Shown one piece after another: positions 10,658 to 19,416 of a stretch of DNA of 64,000 nt. Within the stretch, counting starts at the first letter, position 1. Each line of letters starts with the position of its first letter. The stretch comes from Ancylobacter oerskovii (lineage in GTDB: Bacteria; Pseudomonadota; Alphaproteobacteria; Rhizobiales; Xanthobacteraceae). The stretch lies in NCBI RefSeq assembly GCF_018390555.1, contig NZ_JAHBGB010000044.1, forward strand, positions 337,424-401,423, read 5' to 3'. The position numbers were made by a program, and so were the translations under genes. The notes below the pieces were generated by a model, which made no database searches, was not told the origin of the DNA, and was given only the letters and a program-made list of their open reading frames with translations.

Positions 10658-12010
10658 ATGACCATGACCGTCGCCATCGTCGGCCGCCCGAATGTGGGCA
10701 AGTCGACGCTGTTCAACCGCCTCGTCGGCAAGCGCCTCGCGCTGGTCGACGACCGCCCCGGCGTGACCCGCGACCGGCGCGAGGGCGACGCGCGCCTCGG
10801 CCATCTCGAATTCCGCGTCATCGACACCGCCGGCCTCGAAGAGGCCAAGGCCGAGAGCCTCGAGGGCCGCATGCGCGCCCAGACCGAGGCGGCGATCGAC
10901 GACGCCGACGTGCTGCTGTTCCTCATCGACGCCCGCGCCGGCCTCACCCCGTCCGACCGCGCCTTCGCCGAGCTGGCCCGCCGTTCGGGCAAGCACACCA
11001 TCCTGGTCGCCAACAAGAGCGAGGGGAAGGACGCGCTGGCCGGCGCGCTCGACGCCTATTCGCTCGGCCTCGGCGACCCGGTGGAGCTCTCCGCCGAGCA
11101 TGGCGAGGGCATGGGCGAGCTGGTGCGGGCGCTGATGCAGTGCTGGCCGGACGAGGAGGAGACCGAGGACGAGGACGCCGAGGCGGAGGAAGGCAATCGC
11201 CGCATCCGCGTCGCGGTTCTCGGCCGCCCCAATGCCGGCAAGTCGACGCTGATCAACGCCCTGCTCGGCGAGGACCGGCTGCTCACCGGCCCGGAGGCCG
11301 GCATCACCCGCGATTCCATCGCCGTCGACGTCGAGCGCGCCGGCGTGCGGCTGAAGCTGTTCGACACGGCGGGCATGCGCAAGCGCGCCCGCGTCGAGGA
11401 CAAGCTGGAAAAGCTCTCCGTCGCCGATGGCCTGCGCGCCGCCCGCTTCGCCGAGGTGGTGGTGGTGATGATGGACGCCACCCATCCCTTCGAGGAGCAG
11501 GACCTGCGCATCGCCGATCTGGTGGTGCGCGAGGGGCGGGCGCTGGTGCTGGCGATTTCCAAGAGCGATCTTGTCCGCGACCAGGCCGGCATCGCCAAGA
11601 AGATGCGCGAGGAGGCCGATCACTGGCTGCCGCAGGCGCGCGGCATGCCGGTGGTGATGGTCTCCGGCCTCACCGGCGACGGGCTCGACCGGCTGGTGCG
11701 GGCGATCAGCGAGGCGCACGAGGTGTGGAACCGCCGCGTCGCCACCAACCCGCTCAACCGCTGGCTGATCGAGACGACGACCGACCATCCGCCGCCGGCG
11801 GTCTCGGGCCGGCGCATCAAGCTGCGCTACATCACCCAACCCAAGAGCCGGCCGCCGAGCTTCGTGCTGTTCTGCTCGCGCGCCGACGCGTTGCCGGAGA
11901 GCTATATCCGCTATCTGGTGAACGGGCTGCGGGCCACCTTCGATTTGCCCGGCGTGCCGATCCGCCTCACGCTGCGCGAGAAGGACAACCCCTACGCCGA
12001 GAAGGACTGA
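10658..12010 (+). CDS. der: Ribosome biogenesis GTPase Der (EngA)
   Basis: Der is an essential double-GTPase needed for 50S subunit maturation. The 450 residues contain two G domains: [32 protein letters not shown] near residue 8 and [20 protein letters not shown] near residue 190. The switch motifs are DTAGLEEA and DTAGMRKRA. An acidic linker ([13 protein letters not shown]) joins them, and a KH-like domain ends the protein (residues ~355-450). The start could be the first ATG or the second (two codons later). It closes the YfgM-like/lipoprotein/der operon and is followed by a dispersed hairpin repeat. Confidence 0.97.
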   Translation: MTMTVAIVGRPNVGKSTLFNRLVGKRLALVDDRPGVTRDRREGDARLGHLEFRVIDTAGLEEAKAESLEGRMRAQTEAAIDDADVLLFLIDARAGLTPSDRAFAELARRSGKHTILVANKSEGKDALAGALDAYSLGLGDPVELSAEHGEGMGELVRALMQCWPDEEETEDEDAEAEEGNRRIRVAVLGRPNAGKSTLINALLGEDRLLTGPEAGITRDSIAVDVERAGVRLKLFDTAGMRKRARVEDKLEKLSVADGLRAARFAEVVVVMMDATHPFEEQDLRIADLVVREGRALVLAISKSDLVRDQAGIAKKMREEADHWLPQARGMPVVMVSGLTGDGLDRLVRAISEAHEVWNRRVATNPLNRWLIETTTDHPPPAVSGRRIKLRYITQPKSRPPSFVLFCSRADALPESYIRYLVNGLRATFDLPGVPIRLTLREKDNPYAEKD

Positions 12011-12085
12011 GGGGCCGTCCGCAGCAGGAATGGCTCTCCCGCGCCCTCCGCGCGGGCCCGCTCCACAGGCCGCCGAAGCGACAGG

Positions 12086-12190
12086 CTCCCTCTCCCCGAG
12101 GGGGAGAGGGGTGGGGTAAGGGGGCTCCACGCTCCCCAATCGCTAGAGCCCCTCACCGACCCGCTGCGCATGCCGGCCCTCCCGTGAGGA
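12086..12190. repeat. Dispersed hairpin repeat copy downstream of der
   Basis: This copy has the CCCTCTCCCC/GGGGGAGAGGGG hairpin, a variant linker and the CCCCTCACCGACCCGCTGCGC segment seen in the 1.8-2.4 kb array. The second hairpin is degraded, ending in ccggccctcccgtgagg. It separates der from the convergent Lrp-type regulator gene. Confidence 0.8.
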
Positions 12191-12248
12191 AGGACATGCC
12201 CCAACGGAAAAAGGCCTTCGTCGGCCTCCCCATCCGCAGGGCCGAATC

Positions 12249-12710
12249 TCATTCCAGCGGCGGCAGCCGCCTTCGCACCGCCTGCGACTTGATCACCGCC
12301 GTCGAGGTGGTCGCGTGATCGGCCAGCGCCTCCAGCACGCTGTCCATCTCCTCGACGTCGCGGACCACCATGCGGGCGAGGAACGGGTCGTCGCCGGTGA
12401 TCTTGTGGCATTCGACGATGTTCGGGCAGGCGTCGATCAGCTGCTCGACCAGGTGCAGCTTGCCGGGCAGGGGCCGGATGCGCACCATGGCGCTGATCGC
12501 ATAGCCGAGCGCCCGCGGGTCAATCTCGGCGCAAAAGCCCTTCAGCACGCCGGTCGCTTCCAGCCGCCGCATCCGCTCGGCCACGGCCGGGGCGGACATG
12601 CCGACCAGCCGCGCCAGCTCGCTGACCGCCAGCCGCGCGTCGCGGTCGAGCGCGGCAAGCAGGCGGGCATCGGTGGCGTCGAGCGCCGCTTTTCCGTTCC
12701 GAGGCGGCAT
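12249..12710 (-). CDS. Lrp/AsnC family transcriptional regulator
   Basis: A 153-residue regulator with an N-terminal winged helix-turn-helix (residues ~13-60, LDATDARLLAALDRDARLAV then SELARLVGMSAPAVAERMRRL). The C-terminal AsnC ligand-binding domain (residues ~75-145) has the family's G-DDPFLARMVVRDVEEMD motif. It is divergently transcribed from an EamA-family transporter with 111 bases between the start codons. That layout is typical of Lrp-type regulators controlling an adjacent amino acid exporter, so it probably activates or represses the neighbour in response to an amino acid; this is inferred from context. The ATG chosen gives MPPRNGKAALDATD, the usual short lead before the HTH. Confidence 0.92.
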   Translation of the reverse strand: MPPRNGKAALDATDARLLAALDRDARLAVSELARLVGMSAPAVAERMRRLEATGVLKGFCAEIDPRALGYAISAMVRIRPLPGKLHLVEQLIDACPNIVECHKITGDDPFLARMVVRDVEEMDSVLEALADHATTSTAVIKSQAVRRRLPPLE

Positions 12711-12821
12711 CGGCCTTTCTCCTTCGATCCTGAAGCATCTTCGGCGAAAAGGCTGCGTTTCTCCATTCGAATCGGCCTCGGGGAGTGGCATGCTCGCCCT
12801 CTCCCAAAACGGAATCCCGAC

Positions 12822-13769
12822 ATGTTCATCGGCATCCTCGCGGGCCTCGCCACCGGCGCGCTGTGGGGTCTTTCCTTCGTGGCGCCGCGGGCGGTGGTGC
12901 CCTTCACCGTGCTGGAGCTGTCGGTCGGGCGCTATCTCCTGTTCGGCATCATCTGCCTGGTGCTGATGCTGGATGCGCGCTTCCGGCCGGTCGGCCTCAC
13001 GCCCCGGCAGCGGCTCACCGGCTTCGCGCTCGGCGCCCTCGGCTATTTCGGCTATTTCCTCACCATCTCCCACGCCGTGCTGCTCGCCGGGCCGGTGGTG
13101 CCGCCGCTGATCGCCGGCACCGCGCCGGTCGTCCTCGCGGTGATCGGCAATCTGCGCGAGTCGGCCGTGCGCTGGCACCGGCTGCTGGCGCCGCTCGGCC
13201 TCATCGCCGCCGGGCTGGCGGTGGTGAACGCCGCCGGGCTCGGTGAGGCGCCGCCGGATGACGCGCTCGACATGTTGGCGGGCATCGGCCTGTCGGTGGC
13301 GGCGCTCGCGGCCTGGGTGATCTACGGGCTGGTCAATGCGGTGGTCATGCGCGCCGACGGCGCGCCCTCGGCGCTGCGCTGGACCGGGCTGCAGGGTCTC
13401 GGCGCCGGCACGGCGGCTGCGCTGCTGCTGCCGGTGGTGCTGCGGGCGCCCACGCTGCCGACGGTCCCCGACGACGCAACGCGTTTCCTCATCTGGCTGC
13501 TGGTGATGGGCGGCGTGGTGTCGTGGTTCGGCACGTATTGCTGGATGGTGGCGTCGCGGCAGCTGCCGCTGGCGCTGTCGGCCCAGCTCATCGTCGCCGA
13601 GACGGTGTTCGGCCTCGGCTACGGCCTCGCCTATGAGCAGCGCCTGCCGACCTCGGCGGAGGCCATCGGCACGCTGCTGCAACTGGTCGGCGTGGTGCTG
13701 GCGGTGGCGATCTTCACCCGCCGCGCCGCACCCCGCCGAGCCGTCACGCCGGAACCGGGAATTCCTTGA
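12822..13769 (+). CDS. EamA/DMT family transporter
   Basis: A 315-residue membrane protein of the drug/metabolite transporter superfamily, with about ten predicted transmembrane helices arranged as two EamA repeats (residues ~1-135 and ~150-300). The N-terminal GLATGALWGLSFVAPRAV segment and the second-half LVMGGVVSWFGTYCWMVASRQLPLALSAQLIVAETVF are typical. It probably exports an amino acid or related metabolite under control of the divergent Lrp regulator, but the substrate is not visible. The last 26 bases overlap the end of the convergent SDR gene. Confidence 0.9.
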   Translation: MFIGILAGLATGALWGLSFVAPRAVVPFTVLELSVGRYLLFGIICLVLMLDARFRPVGLTPRQRLTGFALGALGYFGYFLTISHAVLLAGPVVPPLIAGTAPVVLAVIGNLRESAVRWHRLLAPLGLIAAGLAVVNAAGLGEAPPDDALDMLAGIGLSVAALAAWVIYGLVNAVVMRADGAPSALRWTGLQGLGAGTAAALLLPVVLRAPTLPTVPDDATRFLIWLLVMGGVVSWFGTYCWMVASRQLPLALSAQLIVAETVFGLGYGLAYEQRLPTSAEAIGTLLQLVGVVLAVAIFTRRAAPRRAVTPEPGIP

Positions 13770-14514
13770 AGGCGCGGCTGGGGAAGTCGTAGAGCCGGCC
13801 GGTCTCGGCAAAGCTCGGCAGGCAGAGGGCGAGGATCGCCTGCGCCACTTCTTCCGGCGCCGGCAGGGTGCTGGCATCCTCGCTCGGAAAGGCCCGGGCG
13901 CGCATGCGGGTGCGGATCGGCCCGGGATTGATCAGGTTCACCTTCAGCGCCGAGACATTGGCGGTCTCCGCCGCCCAGGTGCGGGCGAGCACCTCCAGCC
14001 CGGCCTTGGTCACCGCATAGGGGCCCCAAAAGGCGCGGGCCTTGTGCGCGGCGCCGGAGGAGACGAACACCGCCCGCCCGGCATCGGACAGCCGCAGCAG
14101 CGGGTCCATGGAGCGGATCAGTCGCCAGTTGGCGGTGAGGTTCACGTTGAGCGGGCCCTCGAAATCCTTCGGATCGATCTGGGCGAGCGGCGTCATCGGC
14201 CCGAGCACGCCGGCATTGCCGACCAATATGTCGAGCTTGCCGAAGCGCTCATAGAGCGCGCCGCCGAGCCGATCGATGCCGGCGAAGTCGAGAATGTCGA
14301 GCGGCACCAGCGTCGCGGTGGAGCCGGTCGCGGCGATGGCGTCGTCGAGCTCCTCCAGCGCGCCCTGGGTGCGGCCGGTGGCGATCACATGCGCGCCGGC
14401 TTCGGCGAGGGCGAGAGCGGTGGCGCGGCCGATGCCGCGGGTGGCGCCGGTGACGAGGGCGAGCCGGCCCTCCAGCGGCCGCGCGGGAGTGTCGCTCGCA
14501 GGCGTGTCGGTCAT
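13744..14514 (-). CDS. SDR family NAD(P)-dependent oxidoreductase
   Basis: A 256-residue short-chain dehydrogenase. It has the cofactor-binding TGATRGIG motif (residues ~21-28), NAGV near residue 100, an S-x-Y-x3-K catalytic set (VSSGAAHKARAFWGPYAVTKAG, Ser ~151, Tyr ~166, Lys ~170) and the NPGPIRT segment that binds NAD(P). The substrate is unknown. The gene lies downstream of purF and the VOC gene on the same strand; an SDR next to purF is a recurring arrangement in Rhizobiales. Its 3' end overlaps the convergent transporter gene by 26 bases, so the two mRNAs can form a short antisense pair. Confidence 0.92.
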   Translation of the reverse strand: MTDTPASDTPARPLEGRLALVTGATRGIGRATALALAEAGAHVIATGRTQGALEELDDAIAATGSTATLVPLDILDFAGIDRLGGALYERFGKLDILVGNAGVLGPMTPLAQIDPKDFEGPLNVNLTANWRLIRSMDPLLRLSDAGRAVFVSSGAAHKARAFWGPYAVTKAGLEVLARTWAAETANVSALKVNLINPGPIRTRMRARAFPSEDASTLPAPEEVAQAILALCLPSFAETGRLYDFPSRAFKEFPVPA

Positions 14515-14545
14515 CCGGCGTTCCTCGGGTGGTTTCTGCGGGAGT

Positions 14546-14965
14546 TCAGTGGCTGTCGTCGGTCAGCACCACGGAGGGTGCCGAGCGCTTGGCCGGGCCG
14601 TGGGTGACGGCTTCGATGTTATTGCCCTCGGGGTCGAGCACGAAGGCGGCATAATAGCCCGGGTGGTAGTCGCGCGGGCCCGGGGCGCCATTGTCGCGCC
14701 CGCCATTGGCGAGCGCCGCCTCGTAGAAGCGCTCCACCGTCTCGCGGTCGGCCGCCTGGAAGGCGAGGTGCGCGCGCCCGGTGGTCGGCTGGCCGGGCGA
14801 GACGAACAGCTCGTCGGCGTAGAAATAGCCCTCGCCCTCGACGACGGGCACGCCGATTACCGTCAGCACCGCCTTGTAGAAGCGCTTGCAGGCCTCATAG
14901 TCGGCGACGACGAGCTGGATATGGTCGATCAGCCGGCCGCGGTGCCACTGGTTGAGTTCGACCAT
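14546..14965 (-). CDS. VOC family protein (glyoxalase/dioxygenase fold)
   Basis: A 139-residue vicinal oxygen chelate fold protein. The N-terminal module begins IDHIQLVVADYEACKRFYKAVL, with metal-binding His15. The C-terminal module has GRAHLAFQAADRETVERFYEAALANGG, then YHPGYYAAFVLDPEGNNIEAV, with His65 and Glu118 as the other plausible metal ligands. Members include glyoxalase I, dioxygenases and resistance proteins; this protein resembles the uncharacterised lyase-like group. It lies between purF and the SDR gene on the same strand. Between it and purF is a decayed copy of the dispersed repeat. Confidence 0.9.
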   Translation of the reverse strand: MVELNQWHRGRLIDHIQLVVADYEACKRFYKAVLTVIGVPVVEGEGYFYADELFVSPGQPTTGRAHLAFQAADRETVERFYEAALANGGRDNGAPGPRDYHPGYYAAFVLDPEGNNIEAVTHGPAKRSAPSVVLTDDSH

Positions 14966-15010
14966 GTCCGTTTCTCCCGATCCGTTTGGCAACCGCTGAA
15001 GGTGAAGAGG

Positions 15011-15057
15011 CTTCCTCTCCCCCGCGGGGAGAGGAACGCCAAAGAGGCTCACCCCTT
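15011..15057. repeat. Short degenerate copy of the dispersed hairpin repeat
   Basis: A cctctcccccgcggggagagg hairpin core, followed after a short linker by ggctcacccctt, matches the family found near 2, 12, 17.6 and 55 kb. It lies in the purF-VOC gap and could act as a 3' end structure for purF. Confidence 0.65.
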
Positions 15058-15090
15058 CAAGGCAATCTATACCCGATCCCCGACCCCGGT

Positions 15091-16617
15091 TCAGCTGGCC
15101 TCGGCGAGCAGCGACAGCTGGCGCGAGGGCACCTCGCCGGTGCGGTCGGTCAGCGGCGTCGGGTATTCGCCGGTGAAGCAGTGGTCGGTGAACTGCGGCT
15201 GCGCGTTGTTGCGGCCCTCATAGCCCATGGCGCGGTAGATGCCGTCGATGGACAGGAAGGCGAGGCTGTCGGCGCCGATATAGCGGCGCATGCCCTCGAG
15301 GTCGTGGGTGGCGGCCAGCAGCTTGTCGCGGTCCGGCGTGTCGATGCCGTAATAGTCCGGGTGGGTGATCGGCGGCGAGGAGATGCGGAAATGCACCTCG
15401 CGCGCCCCGGCCTCGCGCATCATGCGGACGATCTTCACCGAGGTGGTGCCGCGCACGAGGCTGTCGTCGATCAGCACGATGCGCTTGCCCTCGACCACCG
15501 AGCGGTTGGCCGAGTGCTTCATGCGCACGCCCTGGTCGCGCACCGATTGGGTCGGCTGGATGAAGGTGCGCCCGACATAGTGGTTGCGGATGATGCCGAG
15601 CTCGTAGGGCAGGCCGGACGCCTGCGAATAGCCGATCGCCGCCGGCACGCCGGAATCGGGAACGGGCACCACGAGGTCGGCTTCGGCCGGCGCCTCGGCG
15701 GCCAGCTGGAAGCCCATATTCTTGCGCACCTGGTAGACCGAGCGCCCGCCCACCACCGAATCCGGCCGGGCGAAATAGATGTACTCGAAGATACAGGGGC
15801 GCGGCGCCACGGCGGGGAAGGGACGCAGCGTCTCCACCTTGTCGGAGGAGAACACGATCACCTCGCCCGGCTCGACGTCCCGCACGAAACGCGCACCGAT
15901 TATGTCGAGGGCGCAGGTCTCGGAGGTGAGGATCGGGTGGCCGTCGAGCTCGCCGAGCACCAGCGGACGGATGCCGAGCGGGTCGCGGGCGCCGACCAGC
16001 TTCTTGTTGGTGAGGCCGACAAAGGCGTAGGCGCCCTCGATCGCCTTCAGTGCGTCGACGAAGCGCTCGGTGAAGCGCGGCCGCTTGGAGCGGGCGACGA
16101 GGTGCAGCATCACCTCGGTGTCGGAGGTGGACTGGCAGATGGCGCCGTCGCGGATGATCTGGCGGCGCAGCGTCAGGCCGTTGGTGAGGTTGCCGTTATG
16201 GGCGATGGCGAAGCCGCCGCCGTCGAGCTCGGCGAACAGCGGCTGCACGTTGCGCAGGATGGTCTCGCCGGTGGTCGAATAGCGCACATGGCCGACCGCG
16301 ATGTGGCCGGGCAGGCGCTTGATCGCCTCGCCGTCGGAGAAGGCGTCGCCCACGAGGCCGAGCCGGCGTTCCGAGTGGAAGCGCGTGCCGTCATAGGTGA
16401 CGATGCCCGCCGCTTCCTGGCCGCGATGCTGCAGGGCGTGCAGGCCGAGCGCGGTGATGGCGGCGGCGTCGGGGTGGCCGAACACGCCGAACACGCCGCA
16501 TTCCTCGCGCAGCGTGTCGCCATAGGGATCGAACAAGTCGGTCCCCGACTCACGCGAAGCTGCTCGTCCATTCCCCGCGAGGTCGATGGCCGAAGTCTCA
16601 AGGGTCCTGTGGGTCAT
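15091..16617 (-). CDS. purF: Amidophosphoribosyltransferase
   Basis: PurF makes 5-phosphoribosylamine from PRPP and glutamine, the first step of purine synthesis. The 508 residues include the N-terminal nucleophile glutaminase domain beginning at EECGVFGVFGHPDAAA, where Cys40 would become the mature N-terminus after removal of a 39-residue propeptide. The phosphoribosyltransferase domain has the PRPP loop VVLIDDSLVRGTTSVKIVRMM. C-terminal cysteines that in some homologues hold a 4Fe-4S cluster are not evident. It lies downstream of cvpA on the same strand, as in many bacteria. The start is the ATG after aaggtcac; the propeptide is longer than usual, so a later start is possible. Confidence 0.96.
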   Translation of the reverse strand: MTHRTLETSAIDLAGNGRAASRESGTDLFDPYGDTLREECGVFGVFGHPDAAAITALGLHALQHRGQEAAGIVTYDGTRFHSERRLGLVGDAFSDGEAIKRLPGHIAVGHVRYSTTGETILRNVQPLFAELDGGGFAIAHNGNLTNGLTLRRQIIRDGAICQSTSDTEVMLHLVARSKRPRFTERFVDALKAIEGAYAFVGLTNKKLVGARDPLGIRPLVLGELDGHPILTSETCALDIIGARFVRDVEPGEVIVFSSDKVETLRPFPAVAPRPCIFEYIYFARPDSVVGGRSVYQVRKNMGFQLAAEAPAEADLVVPVPDSGVPAAIGYSQASGLPYELGIIRNHYVGRTFIQPTQSVRDQGVRMKHSANRSVVEGKRIVLIDDSLVRGTTSVKIVRMMREAGAREVHFRISSPPITHPDYYGIDTPDRDKLLAATHDLEGMRRYIGADSLAFLSIDGIYRAMGYEGRNNAQPQFTDHCFTGEYPTPLTDRTGEVPSRQLSLLAEAS

Positions 16618-16738
16618 GTGACCTTGCTCCGCTTCACGCAGTCCCGGCTGCGCACGCTCTCGCGTGTTCGATGGAGCACTTTATGTTGATCGGCAGCGCA
16701 GCCGATCGCAAAGGGCTCCAGCCTCTAGATCCGAACGC

Positions 16739-16773
16739 CGCAGCGCCGGAAACGATCCCGTTCCGGCGCTGCG
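16739..16773 (-). terminator. Strong hairpin between cvpA and purF
   Basis: A perfect 13-base inverted repeat (cgcagcgccggaa / ttccggcgctgcg) with a 9-base loop lies just after the cvpA stop. No T tract follows in the direction of transcription, so it may stabilise the cvpA 3' end or weaken read-through into purF rather than act as a classic intrinsic terminator. A smaller 7-base hairpin lies at 16688-16707. Confidence 0.45.
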
Positions 16774-16780
16774 AGCGAAT

Positions 16781-17368
16781 TCACTGTGCCGGAGGAGCGG
16801 CCGGTCCCGGGGCTACAGGCTCCGGGGGAGGTTCGGTCGGTTCGGCGTCCTTCGGGCTGCGAATGTCGCGTATCAGCTTCTCGGGATCTTCCGGCAACAC
16901 GGAAATGAGCCAGTCGCCCGCACTTTGCAAGACCACCCGCGAATGCGCGTTGCGAATCCAGTCGGGCTGCCCCTGCTCGTTCTGGACCAGCCAGTTGAAG
17001 AACAGGAAGGCGACCACCATTATAAGGAATCCGCGTGCGAGGCCGAACAGGAAGCCCAGCGTGCGGTCGAGCGCGCCGATGCGGCTGTCGAGGATCGCGT
17101 CGGAGATGCGCACGGTGATGATCGAGACGATCAGCAGCGTGACGAGGAACAGCCCGCCCACCGTCGCCGCCATGGCGAAAGTGTCGTTGCTGATGTGCTG
17201 CTTGGCATAGGGCAGGACGTGCGGATAGCCGTACAGGGTCACCACCGCCGCGATGATCCAGGATGCGATGGCGAACACCTCGCGGACGAGGCCGCGCACC
17301 ATGGCCAGCAGGCCGGAGATCACCATCACGGCGAGAAGGATGATGTCGAGCAGCGTCAAATCTAGCAC
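16781..17368 (-). CDS. cvpA: CvpA family membrane protein
   Basis: A 195-residue inner-membrane protein with four hydrophobic helices. It opens LTLLDIILLAVMVISGLLAMVRGLVREVFAIASW, the conserved N-terminus of the CvpA/colicin V production family, and ends in a Pro-rich tail (PTEPPPEPVAPGP). CvpA is linked to envelope homeostasis and colicin V export, and its gene commonly sits before purF, as here. No ATG is suitably placed: the conserved N-terminus follows a GTG (17368) and a TTG (17359). The GTG is used here, but TTG-ACG-CTG-CTC-GAC would give the more usual MTLLDI start. Upstream in-frame codons run through repeat DNA and are ignored. Confidence 0.87.
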   Translation of the reverse strand: MLDLTLLDIILLAVMVISGLLAMVRGLVREVFAIASWIIAAVVTLYGYPHVLPYAKQHISNDTFAMAATVGGLFLVTLLIVSIITVRISDAILDSRIGALDRTLGFLFGLARGFLIMVVAFLFFNWLVQNEQGQPDWIRNAHSRVVLQSAGDWLISVLPEDPEKLIRDIRSPKDAEPTEPPPEPVAPGPAAPPAQ

Positions 17369-17540
17369 ACCGTGATCAAAGCGATGGCCCGCAGGCAAGA
17401 CCGCGGGGGCGAATCTGCAAGGTCGGCGCCGCGCAGGCGCGCGAGGTATAGCGCGAGCCGCCGCGCACGTCATCCCCGTTGCGGCGTTGCGTGTCGCCTG
17501 TCCCGCTGATTGCGCGGCGGCGAGGGGGCGAAGGCCCATG

Positions 17541-17890
17541 CCCCTCCCTCTCCCCGCCCGAACTCGGCTGCTGCCGAGTTCGGTTCCGGCAAGGTCGAAA
17601 CCGGAAATATCCGGTTTCGACGGAGAGGTGGCCCGCGTAGCGGGTCGGTGAGGGGGGCGGCATGGGGAGGCCAAGAAGACCCCTCACCCCATCCCTCTCC
17701 CCGACGGGGAGAGGGAGCCGCCTCCATCCGGCGGATCGGGCACGCTCCAATGCCTCGAGGAGGTGGCGAGCACGCCCGCCTGCCCTTGCGAATGCGCCCC
17801 CTTCTTTCTTTCCCTCTCCCCGTTGGGGAGAGGTGGCCCGCGAAGCGGGTCGGTGAGGGGGGACAACATGGGGAAGTAAGGAAGACCCCT
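17541..17890. repeat. Cluster of three dispersed hairpin repeats
   Basis: Three copies are visible. The first (17541-17656) ends in gagaggtggcccgcgtagcgggtcggtgagggg, with its usual central stem replaced by two other palindromes (listed separately). The second (17680-17716) is a short ccctctccccgacggggagaggg hairpin. The third (17811-17862) is a ccctctccccgttggggagagg hairpin followed by the cgcgaagcgggtcggtgagggg arm. The first and third copies run opposite to those in the 1.8-2.4 kb array. Confidence 0.8.
17559..17621. repeat. Two perfect palindromes nested inside a hairpin repeat
   Basis: The first palindrome is cgaactcggc-tgct-gccgagttcg (17559-17582). The second is gtcgaaaccgga-aata-tccggtttcgac (17594-17621). 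Both have perfect arms (10 and 12 bases) and 4-base loops. They lie between the ccctctccccg and cggagagg halves of a dispersed repeat, where other copies have only a 3-4 base loop. They look like a second, smaller repeat family inserted in, or combined with, the first. Confidence 0.85.
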
Positions 17891-17988
17891 TACCCTCGGA
17901 CGGAGGGAGCCGCAGCACGTCCTCCGCCGTACCCTTCCCAATGAGGAAGGCAAACGTACCCTTCCCAATGAAAGGCAAAAGACGTCCC

Positions 17989-19416
17989 TTACGCCTCCTC
18001 CACCGCCCGCGTGGCGCGCCGTGGTCCCCGCGCGGCGATGCCGGCGACGAGATCGGCGAGCGAGCCGATGACGTCGAGCGGGATCGGCGGGGCGCCGCCG
18101 TCGCGCTCCTTGCCGCCGCGCTCCTTGGCCTTGGCGTCCGGCACCACGGCGCGGGCGAAGCCGAGCTTGGCGGCCTCCTTCAGTCGCGCCGGCCCGTGCG
18201 GCACCGGCCGTGCGGCCCCGGTGAGACTGATCTCGCCGAAATACACATTGTCGCCCGGCAGCACCGCCCCGGAAAGCGAGGAGACCAGCGCCGCCGCCAC
18301 CGCGAGGTCGGCGGCCGGCTCGGAGATGCGGAAGCCGCCCGCGACGTTGAGATGCACGTCATGGCCGCCGAGCTTGATGCCGCAGCGCGCCTCCAGCACC
18401 GCCAGCACCATGGAGAGCCGCGAGGGATCCCAGCCCACCACCGCGCGGCGCGGCGTGCCGAGGCTGGTGGGCACCACCAGCGCCTGGATCTCCACCAGCA
18501 CCGGGCGCGTGCCCTCCATGCCGGCATAGACAGCCGTACCCGGCGCGCCGCGGTCGCGGTTGGAGAGGAACAGCTCGGAGGGATTCGGCACCTCGGACAG
18601 CCCCAGCCCGGTCATCTCGAACACGCCGATCTCGTCGGTGGGGCCGAAGCGGTTCTTCTGCGCGCGCAGGATGCGGAACTGGTGGGCGCCGTCGCCCTCG
18701 AAGGAGAGCACGGCGTCGACCATGTGCTCCACCACGCGCGGGCCGGCGATCTGCCCGTCCTTGGTGACATGGCCGACCAGGATCACCGCCGCTCCCGCCT
18801 GCTTGGCGTAGCGGATGAGGATCTGCGCCGAGGAGCGCACCTGCGTCACCGTGCCGGGCGCCGATTCGGCGCTGTCGGTCCACATGGTCTGGATGGAATC
18901 GATCACCACCAGCACCGGGGTGCGCCCTTGCGACAGCGTGGCGGCGATGTCCTCGACATTGGTCTCTGCGGCGAGTTCCACCGGTGCGTTGGCGAGGCCG
19001 AGCCGCTCGGCGCGCAGCCGCACCTGCTCCACCGCCTCCTCACCGGAGACATAGATGACGCGATGGCCGGCGCGGGCCAGCGTCGCCGAGACCTGGATCA
19101 GCAGCGTCGACTTGCCGATGCCGGGATCGCCGCCGATCAGCAGCACCGAGCCGGGCACGATGCCGCCGCCGGTGACGCGGTCGAATTCCTCGATGCGGGT
19201 CTGCGTGCGTGGCGGGCTTTCATTGGAGCCGGCCAGCGACTGCAGCTCGATCGGCCGTCCCTTGCGGCCGGAACGGTGGGCCGCCGGCAGGGCGACGGCG
19301 GCGGGCGATTCCTCGGCGATCGAGTTCCAGGCGCCGCAGGCATCGCACTTGCCCTGCCAGCGGGAATGCACGGCGCCGCAGGCCTGGCAGATGAAGGAGG
19401 CGGTCTTCTTGGCCAT
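17989..19416 (-). CDS. radA: DNA repair protein RadA (Sms)
   Basis: RadA is a RecA-like, DnaB-related branch-migration helicase used in recombinational repair. The 475 residues show the N-terminal zinc finger (C10, C13, C24, C27; CQAC...CDAC), Walker A GGDPGIGKST near residue 95, the KNRFGPTDEIGVFEM motif specific to RadA, and a C-terminal Lon-protease-like domain (GGFRISEPAADLAVAAALVSS). The start is the ATG giving MAKKTASFICQACG. It is upstream of cvpA on the same strand but is separated from it by about 620 bases of repeats. The Hint-domain gene lies divergently on the other side. Confidence 0.96.
   Translation of the reverse strand: MAKKTASFICQACGAVHSRWQGKCDACGAWNSIAEESPAAVALPAAHRSGRKGRPIELQSLAGSNESPPRTQTRIEEFDRVTGGGIVPGSVLLIGGDPGIGKSTLLIQVSATLARAGHRVIYVSGEEAVEQVRLRAERLGLANAPVELAAETNVEDIAATLSQGRTPVLVVIDSIQTMWTDSAESAPGTVTQVRSSAQILIRYAKQAGAAVILVGHVTKDGQIAGPRVVEHMVDAVLSFEGDGAHQFRILRAQKNRFGPTDEIGVFEMTGLGLSEVPNPSELFLSNRDRGAPGTAVYAGMEGTRPVLVEIQALVVPTSLGTPRRAVVGWDPSRLSMVLAVLEARCGIKLGGHDVHLNVAGGFRISEPAADLAVAAALVSSLSGAVLPGDNVYFGEISLTGAARPVPHGPARLKEAAKLGFARAVVPDAKAKERGGKERDGGAPPIPLDVIGSLADLVAGIAARGPRRATRAVEEA

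Larger units (their letters stand above)
17369..17988. other. Repeat-rich non-coding interval between cvpA and radA
   Basis: About 620 bases without a supported gene. Bases 17541-17890 hold several dispersed hairpin repeats, described separately. From 17890 to 17985 there is a short direct repeat of the sequence acccttcccaatga. Open frames here translate to Pro/Arg-rich strings and are treated as shadows. Confidence 0.8.

Noticed and set aside
9431..12139. Minus-strand 902-codon open frame opposite the YfgM-like gene and der
   Set aside because: It is antisense to well-supported genes, has a His/Arg/Gly-rich composition and no motif; long antisense frames are expected at this GC content.
14986..16689. 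Plus-strand 567-codon open frame opposite purF
   Set aside because: It is an antisense shadow of purF with no domain.
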